Part shown: in pieces, positions 8,314 to 15,566 of the stretch
Layout of the letters: every line of letters starts with the position of its first letter
How positions within the stretch are numbered: the stretch's first letter is position 1
Virus record (IMG/VR): IMGVR_UViG_3300035182_000146
Location: 1-36,642 of that record
Direction: 5' to 3' (one strand)
From: a virus
Length of the DNA: 36,642 nucleotides
The notes under the pieces: generated by a model
Database searches by the model: none
What the model was told of the DNA's origin: nothing
The model's input: only the letters and a program-made list of their open reading frames with translations
Made by a program: the position numbers and the translations under genes

Positions 8314-8588
8314 CAGGCGGTAAATACAGTCACATTGGCAGTACCGCCAATCACAACGTAGCAGCCATAACCCAGTCCTGCAGGAATCTGATAAAACTGG
8401 CCTGCGGTAAGTGCAATGGTTCCACTAACGGGCAGAGTTGTTGTGGTTGTGGCCGAATCATAAATAGCAATGGTTCCGCTCGATGAGGCCGAACATAAAA
8501 CGCCGGCCAGCGTACATGGAACGCTTGAAACGTTCGCGCTCGCAGCGAGATAGTGGTAGCTGTAGCCGTTTTGTACGATGCCTGGCAT
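8313..8588 (-). CDS. Small virion-associated protein
   Basis: A 91-residue protein rich in Thr, Ala, Gly and Val (TTTTLPVSGTIALTAGQFYQ) with a beta pattern. It lies between terminase and portal. Its ATG at 8588 is preceded by AAGGA at about 6 nt. Similar small beta proteins occur elsewhere in this cluster, but I cannot assign a role. An overlapping open frame (8351-8593) has much poorer composition and was rejected. Confidence 0.55.
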   Translation of the reverse strand: MPGIVQNGYSYHYLAASANVSSVPCTLAGVLCSASSSGTIAIYDSATTTTTLPVSGTIALTAGQFYQIPAGLGYGCYVVIGGTANVTVFTA

Positions 8589-8589
8589 A

Positions 8590-9924
8590 TCAAATCCTTG
8601 TGTTAGTTATACGCCGCTCGGTGGCGTACAGTTCGTCCAGTGTCACGGTGTTGGCCCCGACGACGATGCCGCGTATTGGGTCATCTGGCGCTTTAGGCTT
8701 TTGTTCTTCTCGCCATGCCACTGCCAGATACCTAAAGGCGTCTGAGGCGTGCGAGGTCCAGTCGTGGCGGGGCTTATCCTTGAACGCCTTCTTGTCCTCG
8801 TCCCATTCTCGCTGGTATTGCTTGATGGCCTCTATGCCGTCTCTGCAATTGGCAGAGTCAATCCAGATGCGAGGGAACGCAGCGCGGGCTGCTTGAATTC
8901 CGTCCAGCATGTCGAGATGCGGCGTAATCGACAGGTGCTTGTGGCCAAGGAAGTTCGAGAGTTGTTCAATGATCGACTTGCCACCGGAGGCAAGCGTCTT
9001 GGCTCTCGCGTCATGCGGAAGGTAGTGCGTGCCGTATTTGTATGGCTTCCCGGCGACTAAGTTCCCATAATGCTCTATGTCTCGCCCCGATGCGGCGTAA
9101 TAGTCGATTATGTGTATTTCCCCCCCGATTACCTGGTAGAACCATATCGCCGTATCATCAGAGAATCCAAGGTCCCACGCGGTATGCACTGGGAACGGCT
9201 TTTGCCATTCAACCTTTGTAATCCTGCCAGCGACTTCAGCCTGGTATATTTCGCGCCCCCATACCGCGCCAGGAATAGCGGCGTCGAAATCGCACTCCAT
9301 TTCCTGCCGCCAAGCGTCTTCGTCCAGCTCGGCTTTAAGCGCATCGTATTCGGACTGTGGGAGTATTCCGCTGGCCGATGCCGTGATCTTGAGGGCAAGC
9401 CATTCAGGATCATTCTCAGCGCGGCTGTATGTTTCCCAGAACAGGTTTCTACCTTTTGGCGTGCCAATGATGATTGCCTTGCCCTGCCGATCCGCCAATG
9501 CGGGCCGTATAACGTAGCTCCATACGCTTGGTCGCCAGTCCCCATATTCATCGGCGATCAAGAAGTCAAAGAATAGACCACGCAGCGCATCGGCATTGTC
9601 CGCGCCGTAAAGCTGGATTCTCGCTCCGTTCGGATAATCAATCCGAAGTTCGGATTCGTTAATCGATACATTCGGCACCACTGATGAATATCGCTTCAGG
9701 TAATCCCATGCAACACTTTTGGCCTGGCGGTAAAACGGGGCCAGATATGCACCACGGAAATCTGACTTAGTGGTAGTTAACGCTTCGCGCAGAAGGTGAT
9801 TGATACACGCAACAGTCTTGCCTGCCCGTCGGTGGGCGACGATACAGGCCCATCGTTTTTTTGTGTTGTGGAGCGGCTTAAAAGCATCTCTCGGCTTATA
9901 CGGTATTTGTATCAGCTTTGCCAT
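8590..9924 (-). CDS. terL: Terminase large subunit
   Basis: A 444-residue packaging motor. The ATPase domain has a Walker A-like HRRAGKT (residues 31-37), Walker B FLIADE (121-126) and coupling motif GTPKG (154-158). The nuclease domain has DLGFSDDT (251-258), YLPHDA (301-306) and HASDAFRY (392-399), giving the expected acidic residues. It powers DNA translocation into the procapsid and cuts the concatemer. The gene overlaps the small-subunit candidate by 13 bp and has no Shine-Dalgarno of its own, so coupling is likely. Full length, no damage seen. Confidence 0.93.
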   Translation of the reverse strand: MAKLIQIPYKPRDAFKPLHNTKKRWACIVAHRRAGKTVACINHLLREALTTTKSDFRGAYLAPFYRQAKSVAWDYLKRYSSVVPNVSINESELRIDYPNGARIQLYGADNADALRGLFFDFLIADEYGDWRPSVWSYVIRPALADRQGKAIIIGTPKGRNLFWETYSRAENDPEWLALKITASASGILPQSEYDALKAELDEDAWRQEMECDFDAAIPGAVWGREIYQAEVAGRITKVEWQKPFPVHTAWDLGFSDDTAIWFYQVIGGEIHIIDYYAASGRDIEHYGNLVAGKPYKYGTHYLPHDARAKTLASGGKSIIEQLSNFLGHKHLSITPHLDMLDGIQAARAAFPRIWIDSANCRDGIEAIKQYQREWDEDKKAFKDKPRHDWTSHASDAFRYLAVAWREEQKPKAPDDPIRGIVVGANTVTLDELYATERRITNTRI

Positions 9925-10145
9925 GAGAACACATGGACCAATGGCTGATCCTCGTTGCCGCGCACTTCAACGGACTTTAGATCGGGTACTTCTTTGCCAA
10001 TAACGATTCTCGCCGCGTTGACTTGGGCTTGGGTCATTTCAATTTCACCGTTTGCGAATTGATTCAAACGGTTAAGTAGCTGAGTAGCCCTTATCAGGCG
10101 TTTTGTTTTTTCGTCGTGGTTGATCTTGTTTTTTCGTGCGGCCAT
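9912..10145 (-). CDS. Probable terminase small subunit
   Basis: A short 77-residue helical protein with a basic N-terminus (MAARKNKINHDEKTKRLIRA), then LLNRLNQFANGEIEMTQAQV and IVIGKEVPDLKSVEV. The helix followed by MTxAQVxAAR and a (K/R)xxPDL motif is typical of short small-terminase proteins in related phages. Position directly before and overlapping terL supports this. It would recognise the packaging site on the phage DNA. It lacks a separate obvious helix-turn-helix, so the assignment rests on context and remembered family pattern. Confidence 0.65.
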   Translation of the reverse strand: MAARKNKINHDEKTKRLIRATQLLNRLNQFANGEIEMTQAQVNAARIVIGKEVPDLKSVEVRGNEDQPLVHVFSWQS

Positions 10146-10185
10146 TTTTAATCGCGGAGTGGTCCGCGCCTAAAATGATGATGAT

Positions 10186-10338
10186 TCAGGCAATACCAAA
10201 GAAGGCTTTTATCTTGTCCCATGTATCGGACTCAAGGTTATGCACTTCTACGGGAATATTGGCGATTTCGGTTTCGATCTTGGCAACCTCGGCGCGTGCA
10301 TCGGCCAGCTTCTGGTTCAGAGCTTCGATTACGGTCAT
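10186..10338 (-). CDS. Small coiled-coil protein
   Basis: A 50-residue protein (MTVIEALNQKLADARAEVAK...) that is almost one helix with heptad-like spacing, ending in IKAFFGIA. I chose the ATG at 10338 because GAGG sits about 7 nt upstream, whereas the longer reading from 10389 has no ribosome site. Function unknown; it is the first gene after the hairpin-rich gap and immediately precedes the terminase genes. Confidence 0.5.
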   Translation of the reverse strand: MTVIEALNQKLADARAEVAKIETEIANIPVEVHNLESDTWDKIKAFFGIA

Positions 10339-10417
10339 ATTCAACCTCACATGGCGTGATGTATTTTTGGAGCCGGTGCTGACTGCCACGGTAGCCGAAA
10401 CAATAGCAAAAATAGGG

Positions 10418-10546
10418 TTAAGTGTCGGATGCTATTTTGTAGGGCATTCCCCTACACTTAAAGGTTTTCTACTTCTCTTCTTGTCTCTTTACCAAGGTGG
10501 CCGTAAAGCCACCTGATTTTTCAGTGGTGATATTTCAGTGATCACT
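10418..10546. other. Hairpin-rich non-coding gap before the packaging genes
   Basis: The non-coding stretch 10339-10559 holds several perfect inverted repeats: TTAAGTGT (10418-10425) with ACACTTAA (10454-10461), a nested TGTAGGG/CCCTACA stem with a 5-base loop (10438-10456), AGGTGGC/GCCACCT (10495-10514, followed on the plus strand by GATTTTT) and the palindrome AGTGATCACT (10537-10546). The third could be a weak plus-strand terminator. The first two share bases and could form alternative RNA structures. No gene was found here. Confidence 0.5.
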
Positions 10547-10559
10547 TGGTGTATCTGCG

Positions 10560-11396
10560 TTAGCCGTCATAGCAGCCGCAATCCATTTCTGGCGTTCCAG
10601 CATCCGAAAACAAACACAACTCCGCATCAGACTTAGCTACGAAGTCCCGCCATGAGAATGTCCGGCCTAGCCCGCTTCGGCTTTGTGGCGCTTGCCCCTC
10701 TCCAGCCATTGCTCTTCGCTCCATTTCGAGCACAGCCGAAAACATTTCCGGGTAGTTCTTTCGCAACGCCAGAATCTCGTGCTTCTTCATCGACGGACAC
10801 ATAACGCACGAAGATTTTCCCGGTTGAGGAAGGCCAGCGCGTGCAATTGCTTCAACGCACTCGTCACGCCCCCAATCCCACTCAATCAATGGAAACCGTA
10901 ACCTAGTCGGTTGAGTGTCCGCTAGGGCCGTCGCTCTTTCGTATCTCGGCAGTTCGTCGGCGTCGTACCCAACCAACCGAACAATTTGCGACAACTCAAT
11001 CCCTAGCGTTTCGGCAAGCCTACGGTTCCACCTGTTTTGTGGCTCTACTTTCCACTTCAGTGAGCACGACCCGTTACCGTAGGCCTTTGATGGCAAACGC
11101 CCAAGGCGGACGCATTCGTTGAACAAACTCCCGTCGGAAACCATCATCGGCTGCGTCGGTTTAACCACAGTTATCGTCGGAAACCCAACGGACTCACACC
11201 AAGCATTAACCGCTTCCATGTGGCGGTAGGTATATTCCTGCTCAGACCCTGTGTCTGCGAATGTGCAGTAGTCAGGGCGCTCTCCGCGCTCATATAGTCC
11301 AATCAGCATTGCGGTGCTGTTTGTGCCGCCCCCATAACTCATTACCGTAATAGTCGGCGCTGGCGGCACGGTGGCGTTGCTCTCGGTTTCTTTCAA
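10560..11396 (-). CDS. PAPS reductase-family (PP-loop) protein
   Basis: A 278-residue protein of the adenine-nucleotide alpha-hydrolase fold. The PP-loop is SYGGGTNS (residues 20-27), a variant of the usual SGGKDS, followed by a helix and CTFADTGSEQEYTYRH. Cysteines occur at 111 (GSCSLKWK) and as CVMC at 197-200, which could hold an Fe-S cluster or metal. Phage members of this family are suspected of roles in nucleic acid or sulfur chemistry; the substrate is unknown. The start is TTG at 11396 with GGAG about 6 nt upstream. The gene begins right after an attC-like element and its own stop TAA lies in GGCTAACGC, resembling the left arm of another. Confidence 0.75.
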   Translation of the reverse strand: MKETESNATVPPAPTITVMSYGGGTNSTAMLIGLYERGERPDYCTFADTGSEQEYTYRHMEAVNAWCESVGFPTITVVKPTQPMMVSDGSLFNECVRLGRLPSKAYGNGSCSLKWKVEPQNRWNRRLAETLGIELSQIVRLVGYDADELPRYERATALADTQPTRLRFPLIEWDWGRDECVEAIARAGLPQPGKSSCVMCPSMKKHEILALRKNYPEMFSAVLEMERRAMAGEGQAPQSRSGLGRTFSWRDFVAKSDAELCLFSDAGTPEMDCGCYDG

Positions 11397-11421
11397 TCTG
11401 TTCTCCAGTGTTCGTCAAAAA

Positions 11422-11492
11422 CGGCTAACACGTCGCTCAACACGGACGCAGGCGATAAATCCGCCTAACGCCGGTTTGCTAGGAGTTAGAGG
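11422..11492 (-). other. attC-like folded element behind the antitermination-like gene
   Basis: On the minus strand the element starts with CTCTAAC, containing the TAA stop of the upstream gene, and ends with GTTAGCC. CTAAC and GTTAG pair. Inside are AAACCGG and CCGTGTTGAG, which pair with a bulge, and a central AGGCG/CGCCT hairpin. The right half, GTCCGTGTTGAGCGACG then GTTAG, is very like the L'/R' half of integron attC sites. The PAPS-reductase-like gene follows directly. Confidence 0.6.
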
Positions 11493-11857
11493 TTATTACT
11501 CAATCTGAGTTGCATCCTGACCAGCCCAATGCACTTTGACGCGGCACAATGGGCGCGCTCATAAAATGTATCTCGCCCAATTCCCATATCTGCGGCGATT
11601 GCCTTGATCGGTTTAATCTTAATCCCGCAGTAGATGATAACGAACGGGACAAACTCGCCAACATCGAGACTTGACACGGCAAGATTAAATGCATTGAGTT
11701 CTGCGGACATAGGGCCATCGGGTTCTCTGCCGGTCTTGCTTGGCATGAATTGAGCAAGAATATTTCGCTGTAAAGGTGGACCTAGAAACCTACGGCTATC
11801 GAGCCACTGAACCCAGTCCTGTGCCATCTGATAAGCGGCCTCGTTACGATGCGCCAT
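11486..11857 (-). CDS. Putative antitermination/late-gene regulator
   Basis: A 123-residue protein. The N-terminus (AAYQMAQDWVQWLDSRRFLG) and the C-terminal helix-turn-helix-like part (IKAIAADMGIGRDTFYERAH) match a protein common in proteobacterial phages just upstream of the packaging genes, often annotated as antitermination or Q-like. Position between NinG and terminase fits lambda Q. The ATG at 11857 has AAGGGGA at 5 nt. The stop codon lies inside an attC-like element. Biochemical function is inferred from context only. Confidence 0.6.
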   Translation of the reverse strand: MAHRNEAAYQMAQDWVQWLDSRRFLGPPLQRNILAQFMPSKTGREPDGPMSAELNAFNLAVSSLDVGEFVPFVIIYCGIKIKPIKAIAADMGIGRDTFYERAHCAASKCIGLVRMQLRLSNNL

Positions 11858-12038
11858 GAGTTCCCCTTTCAGTCGGATTGAAATAGCTTTGGCATCGGCG
11901 TTCGTGCGCCTTGTTGTCTTTTAGGCAGCATTGCAGTCCCCAGAGTCGGGTTAGGTTTATGCATCCTTTACAAGTGCGGCTTTCTTCCATCTCGATGACC
12001 TTGGCCGGGTCACCGTATCGGTAAGCTCGTTCTGTCAT
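11844..12038 (-). CDS. Small Cys-rich protein (zinc-ribbon-like)
   Basis: A 64-residue protein with cysteines arranged CxxC, then CC and a later C (CKGCINLTRLWGLQCC...RRCQSY), compatible with a small zinc-binding fold. It overlaps NinG at its start (ATGA) and the next gene by 14 bp at its end, so it is part of one tightly packed unit. No specific family recognised. Confidence 0.6.
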   Translation of the reverse strand: MTERAYRYGDPAKVIEMEESRTCKGCINLTRLWGLQCCLKDNKAHERRCQSYFNPTERGTHGAS

Positions 12039-12460
12039 CGCGCCATCTCCTTGAGTCGGGTTCCGTAGTATTCGATGGCTTCTTCAACAAGTTCGCGTTT
12101 CTGCTTTGGAGATAACGTCTTCCGCGCCTCTGACTTAATCTCGTCGATCTTCTCGTGCCCGTATAAGTAGATCATGAATCGGGTGTAGTCGATCAGATGG
12201 CCTTCATCGAACCGATTGCAGGATTGGCACTCAGGATGGACATTTTCTTCCACGTAGCGAACGGCAGCGCCTCGTGACTTAGGCACGAAATGGCCACAGT
12301 CTGCGTCTTTCCAGGGCATAAGCTTTCCGCAGGATACGCATTTTACCATCCCGTTATATGCGTATTTTTGACGGATATAGAGGCTCATTAGCTTGTCGGC
12401 CTTGTCCTGCAAGGTGGATAGCTTTGGCCGGCATGGTTTCGTTGATTTCTTTGGAATCAT
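12035..12460 (-). CDS. ninG: NinG (Rap) recombination nuclease
   Basis: A 141-residue protein matching lambda NinG/Rap, which cuts branched DNA such as Holliday junctions during phage recombination. Visible features are a zinc finger pair CVSCGK (around residue 41) and CQSCNR (around 79), the DCGHFVPKSRGAAVRY block, and NVHPECQSCN with a following helix. Length is somewhat shorter than lambda NinG. The start overlaps NinB's stop (ATGA). Confidence 0.88.
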   Translation of the reverse strand: MIPKKSTKPCRPKLSTLQDKADKLMSLYIRQKYAYNGMVKCVSCGKLMPWKDADCGHFVPKSRGAAVRYVEENVHPECQSCNRFDEGHLIDYTRFMIYLYGHEKIDEIKSEARKTLSPKQKRELVEEAIEYYGTRLKEMAR

Positions 12461-12879
12461 CGTTTAGCCCAATCAGCATATTCATCCGGGACCGGATCGG
12501 TCAGTTGAATCCCGTTATCAATCGCCCACGCAATCACGTATTCCATCAAGCTCGATAGATTCCTAACGCTCATGGTCGCCGTGCTCTCACGAATATTTAT
12601 GAATTCGCCTTCGAGTCCGGGAACGATATCTGGCTTTTCTCCGGTAGCGATCTGCCAGCCAGAGACAAATAGCCCCTTCCAGAACTCAATCGACCGCTTC
12701 TTCCCAATGTATTGAGCCTGTCGGCTTATATCAGTCAGGATGGCGTGAAACTTCGCGTTTTGAGACAGTTTGCGGGTCGGCTCTTTGATCTCCACCACGT
12801 AACCGTCTGGGGCGTCCTGTACGGCCTGTATCGCCCCCATACGGGCAGGTTTGTGGGCGAGGATATATTGCTGTCTCAT
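12457..12879 (-). CDS. ninB: NinB recombination mediator
   Basis: A 140-residue protein matching lambda NinB (Orf), a single-strand DNA-binding recombination mediator. The conserved block PTRKLSQNAKFHAILTDISR, then SIEFWKGLFVSGW, STATMSV and SSLMEYVIAWAIDNGIQL are all present. Full length. It is translationally coupled to its neighbours by ATGA overlaps on both sides. With NinG it forms a lambda-like recombination pair. Confidence 0.9.
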   Translation of the reverse strand: MRQQYILAHKPARMGAIQAVQDAPDGYVVEIKEPTRKLSQNAKFHAILTDISRQAQYIGKKRSIEFWKGLFVSGWQIATGEKPDIVPGLEGEFINIRESTATMSVRNLSSLMEYVIAWAIDNGIQLTDPVPDEYADWAKR

Positions 12880-13064
12880 TTACGCCCCCATTCCGACAGC
12901 ATGGCAACTTTCAACTCCTCCGCCCGTTTCAGTACCATCGGCTTCTTGAGATATTCCGTGCGGAATGCCTTGGGCTGCCTCAGAAGCCATCTCGCCTCGC
13001 AGGTAAGCGCGTGAGACCGTGAGAAAGTGCAGCCCGGCTTCTCGCATGGTCGCTGATTGCACAT
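12876..13064 (-). CDS. Small phage protein of unknown function
   Basis: A 62-residue protein with two N-terminal cysteines (MCNQRPCEKPGC) and LTCEARWLLRQPKAFRTEYL, a segment common in small proteins of phage ninB neighbourhoods. It begins directly after the previous stop and ends overlapping ninB by ATGA. An alternative frame of the same length (12880-13068) lacks this pattern and was discarded. Function unknown. Confidence 0.6.
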   Translation of the reverse strand: MCNQRPCEKPGCTFSRSHALTCEARWLLRQPKAFRTEYLKKPMVLKRAEELKVAMLSEWGRK

Positions 13065-13235
13065 TCACTTCCGCCCCCTTTGATGTAGCTTTTCAGCGGC
13101 CTTCAATGCCTGTTCACGTGCCGACAGTTTTGGCAGATGATGCGATGCCATACGCTCGGCCTCCTGTCGGGATAGTCCGCCTTCATACTCGATGATGGCG
13201 GCGCGTTCCTCGTAGGCTTCTTGGGCGTCGGTCAT
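13065..13235 (-). CDS. Small phage protein with EERAAIIEYEGG motif
   Basis: A 56-residue protein starting MTDAQEAYEERAAIIEYEGG and continuing with LSRQEAE. This acidic-helix signature recurs in small phage proteins next to replication genes; the function is not known to me. I chose the ATG at 13235, which overlaps the helicase-loader stop as ATGA, over a longer reading from 13283 that would run inside that gene. Confidence 0.65.
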   Translation of the reverse strand: MTDAQEAYEERAAIIEYEGGLSRQEAERMASHHLPKLSAREQALKAAEKLHQRGRK

Positions 13236-14008
13236 TTGCGGCCCCGGTAGGATTCCCAATCTAATGATTCCCACAATCCACAATCCCGCAGTCGGTCGAA
13301 TGCCCGGTGGCCTAGGTATTCGGCCAGCCCTTTCCGATCCTGGTTGGTAAGGATGATGATCGGCAGCATATCCCGGTAACGCTGGTCGATTACGTCGGTC
13401 AAAATTACCTGCTCGCCCTCGCTTCCGTACTGCATACCGACTTCATCCAGAATCAGAAGATCGACTCCGCAGAGGGTTTCAAGCACTTGCGATTCAGTTC
13501 GCTCGCTATCCCTACGCCAAGTCGCCCGGATCATGCGTATCATATCCATAGAAGTCAAGTACATGGCCGTATGGCCGGCTTCCATGATGTGCTGAGCAAT
13601 GGCACAGGCCAAATGGGACTTCCCGGTACCCGGAGCCCCAGAGAAAACAATCCCGCCGCCATCCTGCAGACGAGCCTTGAATTCGTTTGCCCAGGCCATT
13701 GAGTGCGACTTGGCTCTGGCCTTTCCCGCCGAGTCGGCTTCGTAGGTGTCAAAGGTCTTGCCCCGGAATCGAGATGGAATTCCGGCCCGGCACAATGCGC
13801 GCTCTAACCGTTCCTGGCGCTCCGCCTCGTCCCGCTTCCGGCGTTCTTCGTCCTCGGCCTTCTGGCGATTTTCTACGCACTGCGGGCATCCAGAACGACG
13901 CCCGAGCACCTTTCCGGAAATGACGATATGGTGAGCGATGTATGGCCCATGCTCGGAGCATTCGGAATGCTCGTCGGTAATGCTCGTTTGAGGGCTAGAA
14001 AGTGCCAT
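13232..14008 (-). CDS. DnaC-like replicative helicase loader
   Basis: A 258-residue AAA+ ATPase: Walker A GAPGTGKS (124-131), Walker B LLILDE (184-189), sensor-1 ILTNQD (219-224) and an arginine-bearing RAFDRL (235-240). The N-terminus carries C17, H20 and CPQC (41-44), a possible zinc site, followed by a very charged helical linker. It would load the host DnaB helicase at the phage origin together with the O-like protein encoded just upstream; the two genes overlap by 14 bp. Confidence 0.9.
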   Translation of the reverse strand: MALSSPQTSITDEHSECSEHGPYIAHHIVISGKVLGRRSGCPQCVENRQKAEDEERRKRDEAERQERLERALCRAGIPSRFRGKTFDTYEADSAGKARAKSHSMAWANEFKARLQDGGGIVFSGAPGTGKSHLACAIAQHIMEAGHTAMYLTSMDMIRMIRATWRRDSERTESQVLETLCGVDLLILDEVGMQYGSEGEQVILTDVIDQRYRDMLPIIILTNQDRKGLAEYLGHRAFDRLRDCGLWESLDWESYRGRK

Positions 14009-14726
14009 CTGGATTTACCCCTTCGCGGTAGTTTTTCGTGGAAAAGTCGCCATGCCTCGACGGAGCGGCCTGTTGTCGCTGTGTGGAATTATTCATCCAG
14101 TCGGCCTTAAAGCCGCCCCAGCCACGAAGGCAGCATTCGGCAATGGCACCGGAGAGCGGGATTGGGACCTTCGCCGCCTCGGACTCGATGCCTTCCAATG
14201 CGGTCAGGGTTACAGGGAGCTTCTTGGCCTTTCGGAGGGCCATCCAGTCATCGGCATGCTGAATCCCGACTCCCCGCTCAACGAGATACAAACGAGCGTC
14301 GAAGCGCGAGTGTATTTGTTTTTGTTTTTTCTCTTTCTCTGTCTCTTCTCTTCTCTTCTCTACTGTACGTTTCTGTAACGTTACATCACCGTTACATGAC
14401 TGTTTTTGTAACGCACGATGCCTTGCGACCCGCTCTGCGCTTGAGTCTGACGAACGTTGGCGTTTTTCCCATGAAGTCGGCTGATTGCTTTCATTGATCA
14501 GATTCTTCGCAATTAACCGTGCCTTAGTGTCCGCCCATTCTTCGATTGTAACGCGGAGTTGAAACGCTATTTCATCATCGTGTAACGTTACATTGCCGTT
14601 ACTGCATCGGATGCACATCAACATGACGAAACGGCGTTGATCGACCTCTGAAAGCATTTGCACTTTAGGATCAGTAGCAAATTCTGAATAGAGCCGAAAC
14701 CAGGCCGCAGGCTCGTTTGTCCTCAC
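13995..14726 (-). CDS. O-like replication initiator
   Basis: A 243-residue protein. Residues 5-80 (AAWFRLYSEFATDPKVQML, then RRFVMLMCIRCSNGNVTL) match the N-terminal winged-helix domain of phage replication proteins of the lambda O type. A charged linker (EKRREETEKEKKQKQ) follows, then a C-terminal domain around AIAECCLRGWGGFKADWM, a common end for such initiators, which would contact the helicase loader. The start is GTG at 14726 with AGGAG about 8 nt upstream. Repeats resembling iterons lie inside the gene, as in lambda O. Confidence 0.8.
   Translation of the reverse strand: MRTNEPAAWFRLYSEFATDPKVQMLSEVDQRRFVMLMCIRCSNGNVTLHDDEIAFQLRVTIEEWADTKARLIAKNLINESNQPTSWEKRQRSSDSSAERVARHRALQKQSCNGDVTLQKRTVEKRREETEKEKKQKQIHSRFDARLYLVERGVGIQHADDWMALRKAKKLPVTLTALEGIESEAAKVPIPLSGAIAECCLRGWGGFKADWMNNSTQRQQAAPSRHGDFSTKNYREGVNPDGTF
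14374..14603. repeat. Iteron cluster, candidate replication origin inside the initiator gene
   Basis: TGTAACG occurs at 14374, 14407, 14547 and 14581. At the first and last it forms the palindrome GTAACGTTAC and is followed by CCGTTAC, making two near-identical 22-bp units at 14374 and 14581. Next to them, 14317-14362 is an almost pure pyrimidine tract (purine on the minus strand), a candidate unwinding region. The layout, initiator gene with internal binding sites beside a biased tract, is the lambda arrangement. Confidence 0.5.
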
Positions 14727-14811
14727 GCCAATTCTCCTTTCAGCATGGTCGTTCCCCTCGGGGACTTACTCTGATAGATAATAATACCGTCAATATGGCC
14801 GGATAGGTGGA

Positions 14812-15282
14812 TCATACATACCCCAGCGTGGTGCCCCCCTGAAACGGTCGGTGACTGTGTTTCTGTCCACCTTTTCCGCTGTGCTTCATCGCATAGCGGA
14901 CATGGCCCGGAGCGATCACCAGAACTTCCGGCGTAACCTCTCCTCGATCGATGCAATACGGCTTTCGCTTCTGCTGTTTGTTCCTCATCGTCTCACGAGT
15001 TAGGCCAAGGTAATCGGCCATCTTCTTGATGCTCGAACGGCTTCGCCTGAGCTTTTTGGCGGTAATTTGCAGTGGGTATTTTGCGTACATCTCGATCAAG
15101 GTCTGTTGATCCTTCCTCGACCAAGCCGCAGGAGTGCGCTTGTAGACCTTATGCAACCCCAGGATGTGCTTTACCGAGTTGGGGGGGCAGCCTAGGATTT
15201 CCGCAATCTGGTAGCGGTCCTTAGTTTTGTAGAGTTCGATGGCCTTGGCAACGAGTTCAGGCGTCCAGAATTTATTACTCAT
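14812..15282 (-). CDS. HTH DNA-binding protein of unknown role
   Basis: A 156-residue basic protein with two or three helix-turn-helix-like units: WTPELVAKAIELYKTKDRYQ with AEILGCPPNSVKHIL, WSRKDQQTLIEMYAKYPL with TAKKLRRSRSSIKKMADYLG, and a third near LTRETMRNKQQ. This looks like tandem Myb/SANT-type or homeodomain-like units used in phage regulators. It overlaps the Cro-like gene by 8 bp and precedes the initiator by an 85-bp gap (14727-14811) in which I see nothing else. Likely an early regulator; target unknown. Confidence 0.6.
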   Translation of the reverse strand: MSNKFWTPELVAKAIELYKTKDRYQIAEILGCPPNSVKHILGLHKVYKRTPAAWSRKDQQTLIEMYAKYPLQITAKKLRRSRSSIKKMADYLGLTRETMRNKQQKRKPYCIDRGEVTPEVLVIAPGHVRYAMKHSGKGGQKHSHRPFQGGTTLGYV

Positions 15283-15466
15283 GGCGCGGCCCCTTTACTT
15301 CTTTGCATGCGGCAGTCAACGCCTGCATCGTGTCCCAACTGGGCGATGTCTTGCGGTTTATGATCCTCCATATCGTAGTCTGGCTGATTCCAGCTTTCAT
15401 GGCTAGTGTTGGCCATACGCCTTTTCTATCCTCAAGCTGTTCGATCAGTTTGTCGAGTTCGTTCAT
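15275..15466 (-). CDS. Cro-like repressor
   Basis: A 63-residue helix-turn-helix protein (TLAMKAGISQTTIWRIINRK; WDTMQALTAACKEV) of the Cro/CI DNA-binding class. It is the first gene of the leftward early operon, preceded by GAGGAAA about 5 nt before ATG 15466 and by a candidate promoter and palindromic operator. It would damp early transcription in both directions. No partner CI repressor gene was seen, unlike temperate lambda-like phages. Confidence 0.75.
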   Translation of the reverse strand: MNELDKLIEQLEDRKGVWPTLAMKAGISQTTIWRIINRKTSPSWDTMQALTAACKEVKGPRHE

Positions 15467-15483
15467 TGTGTTTCCTCTGTTTT

Positions 15484-15495
15484 GTCAATATTGAC
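15484..15495. promoter_or_regulatory. Palindromic operator candidate
   Basis: GTCAATATTGAC is a perfect 12-bp palindrome between the leftward promoter and the Cro-like start codon; its right end is also part of the rightward -35 box. One dimeric repressor bound here could control both directions. Confidence 0.5.
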
Positions 15496-15519
15496 GCCAA
15501 CACAATACGCCTAAATTAT
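15491..15519 (+). promoter_or_regulatory. Rightward early promoter candidate
   Basis: TTGACG (15491-15496), a 17-base spacer and AATTAT (15514-15519) fit a sigma70 promoter reading toward the plus-strand operon. The -35 box overlaps the palindromic operator. A weaker alternative is TTGCAT at 15543 with GATGAT at 15566. Confidence 0.4.
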
Positions 15520-15530
15520 TTTCTGTGCAA
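15502..15530 (-). promoter_or_regulatory. Leftward early promoter candidate
   Basis: On the minus strand TTGCAC (15530-15525), a 17-base spacer and TATTGT (15507-15502) lie upstream of the Cro-like gene. Transcription would begin near the palindromic operator at 15484-15495. Boxes match the consensus only partly, but spacing and place are right. Confidence 0.4.
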
Positions 15531-15566
15531 ACAAAATTGTGCTTGCATTTTCGTTATGGATATGGG

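Noticed and set aside
14723-14956. A 77-codon minus-strand frame overlapping the HTH gene
   Set aside because: Mostly inside the HTH gene in another frame, poor composition; the initiator's own GTG start and ribosome site explain this boundary.
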